Positions 5,270-5,799 of a DNA stretch of 5,799 nucleotides are shown here, one piece after another (the stretch's first letter is position 1; the number at the start of each line of letters is the position of its first letter). This stretch comes from VRUE01 sp035701465 (GTDB taxonomy: Bacteria; Actinomycetota; Thermoleophilia; Solirubrobacterales; 70-9). The position numbers were made by a program, and so were the translations under genes. The DNA lies in the NCBI GenBank assembly GCA_035701465.1, contig DASSMU010000119.1:1-5799 (forward strand), given 5' to 3'. Under the pieces are notes generated by a model. The model was given only the letters and a program-made list of their open reading frames with translations. It did no database searches and was not told the DNA's origin.

Positions 5270-5799
5270 TTCGCGCCAGCCTGGACGCGCTCATTGCCGA
5301 GATTGCCGATCGCCAATACGGCGTCGTCTCGACGGGGCAACTCCGAGGCCTGGGGCTCGACAAGGACCAGATTCTCTACCGGGTTTAGAGTTGGCCGTCT
5401 GCATCGCCTGCATCGCGGCGTCTATGCGGTCGGACGACGAGGACTTCCGCAGCATGGGCGCTGGATGGCGGCCACGCTCGCGTGCGGCGAAGAAGCCGTG
5501 ATCAGCCACAGAAGCGCCGCTGCGCTCTGGGGAATGCTCCCCGACCGGGCCGAGACCCGGGTAGAGATCTCCGTCCCGGGCCACGGCGGACGACGCAAGC
5601 GGCCGGGCATCCGAATACACCGCAGCGCGACCCTTGGGCCCGACCAGGTGACTCGCCGCCTAGGAATTCGGGTTACGACGCCTGAGCGCACGTTCTCGGA
5701 CCTCGGGACTATGGTGTCTCCCCGTGAGCTGAGGAACACGGAGCGTCAGGCAGAGGTGCTCGGCCTGAAAATCGGAACGGATGTGACGCATGAGGGCAC
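5260..5799 (+). pseudogene. Orphan AbiEi-like antitoxin-domain protein, frameshifted and cut by the window edge
   Basis: Two reading frames together match one protein of the family with an N-terminal AbiEi-type winged-helix domain, often followed by a DUF559 nuclease-like domain. Frame one starts at ATG 5260 (MPDFRASLDALIAEIADRQY) and runs 42 residues to a TAG at 5386-5388. Frame two continues without a gap from 5387 with RVGRLHRLHRGVYAVG, then RWMAATLACGEEAVISHRSA and AALWGM, VEISVPGHGG, GIRIHRSATL and IRVTTPERTFSDLG. It is still open at 5799. Removing one T from TTT at 5384-5386 restores ILYRVRVGRLHRLHRGVYAVG, so one inserted base explains the break. At least 179 residues would be encoded; any C-terminal nuclease-like domain lies outside. 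No AbiEii toxin gene is adjacent in the window. It may be a pseudogene, a sequencing error or, less likely, a +1 recoding site. The family call is by recalled sequence style. Confidence 0.78.

Noticed and set aside
4767..5363. Minus-strand open frame of 198 codons covering the 49-residue gene
   Set aside because: It overlaps the Roadblock-like gene in another frame and both plus-strand genes. Its composition is Arg/Ser/Asp-rich with no domain.
5422..5739. Minus-strand open frames opposite the AbiEi-like gene
   Set aside because: The plus-strand frame has clear family motifs (HRGVYAVG, SHRSAAALWG); the opposite frames are Arg/Pro/Ser-rich shadows.
5260..5799. A complete type IV (AbiE) toxin-antitoxin pair
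   Set aside because: No AbiEii-type nucleotidyltransferase is seen. The gene is frameshifted and its downstream neighbour is outside the window.

Overview
The window is a very GC-rich, gene-dense bacterial chromosome segment with GTG/TTG starts, short or negative gene spacing and long spurious antisense reading frames. The HU protein has an actinobacterial-type C-terminus, PyrF is of the long ('type 2') form used by actinobacteria, and the right end carries an orphan AbiEi-like gene. Together these suggest a high-GC actinobacterium. A deep-branching lineage such as Thermoleophilia/Solirubrobacterales is my best guess, inferred from protein style and not from a search.

Layout. Seven genes lie on the minus strand and are transcribed right to left, from about 5052 down to 20. 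They are: a Roadblock/LC7-like protein (4666-5052); an unrecognised 74-residue basic protein (4452-4676); the metallopeptidase subunit TldD (3061-4455); its partner TldE/PmbA (1718-3064); histone-like HU (1351-1629); orotidine 5'-phosphate decarboxylase PyrF (401-1285); and a membrane-anchored LysM protein (20-343). The first four overlap one another by 11, 4 and 4 bases and look like one translationally coupled operon. HU has its own strong ribosome binding site, a possible -10 box and an inverted repeat just upstream. The HU-pyrF gap is almost filled by a perfect 15-bp inverted repeat. On the plus strand, starting only about 20 bases from the Roadblock gene, there is a 49-residue two-helix membrane protein (5073-5222). 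It is followed by an AbiEi-like antitoxin-domain gene (5260 to beyond the window edge) that is broken by a single extra T at 5384-5386.

How they work together. TldD and TldE are expected to form the heteromeric peptidase that degrades unfolded or modified peptides and matures some ribosomal peptides. The two small genes ahead of it are candidate accessory factors, but nothing in the sequence proves that. HU (nucleoid), PyrF (last step of UMP synthesis) and the LysM protein (cell envelope) are housekeeping functions that share strand and neighbourhood, not a pathway. The AbiEi-like gene has no AbiEii toxin next to it in this window.

No tRNA, rRNA, CRISPR array or insertion sequence was seen, and there is no gene-free stretch longer than about 100 bases. 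The points most worth a second look are the frameshift in the AbiEi-like gene with a dyad around its start codon, the HU-pyrF inverted repeat, and the coupled Roadblock-small protein-TldD-TldE cluster.
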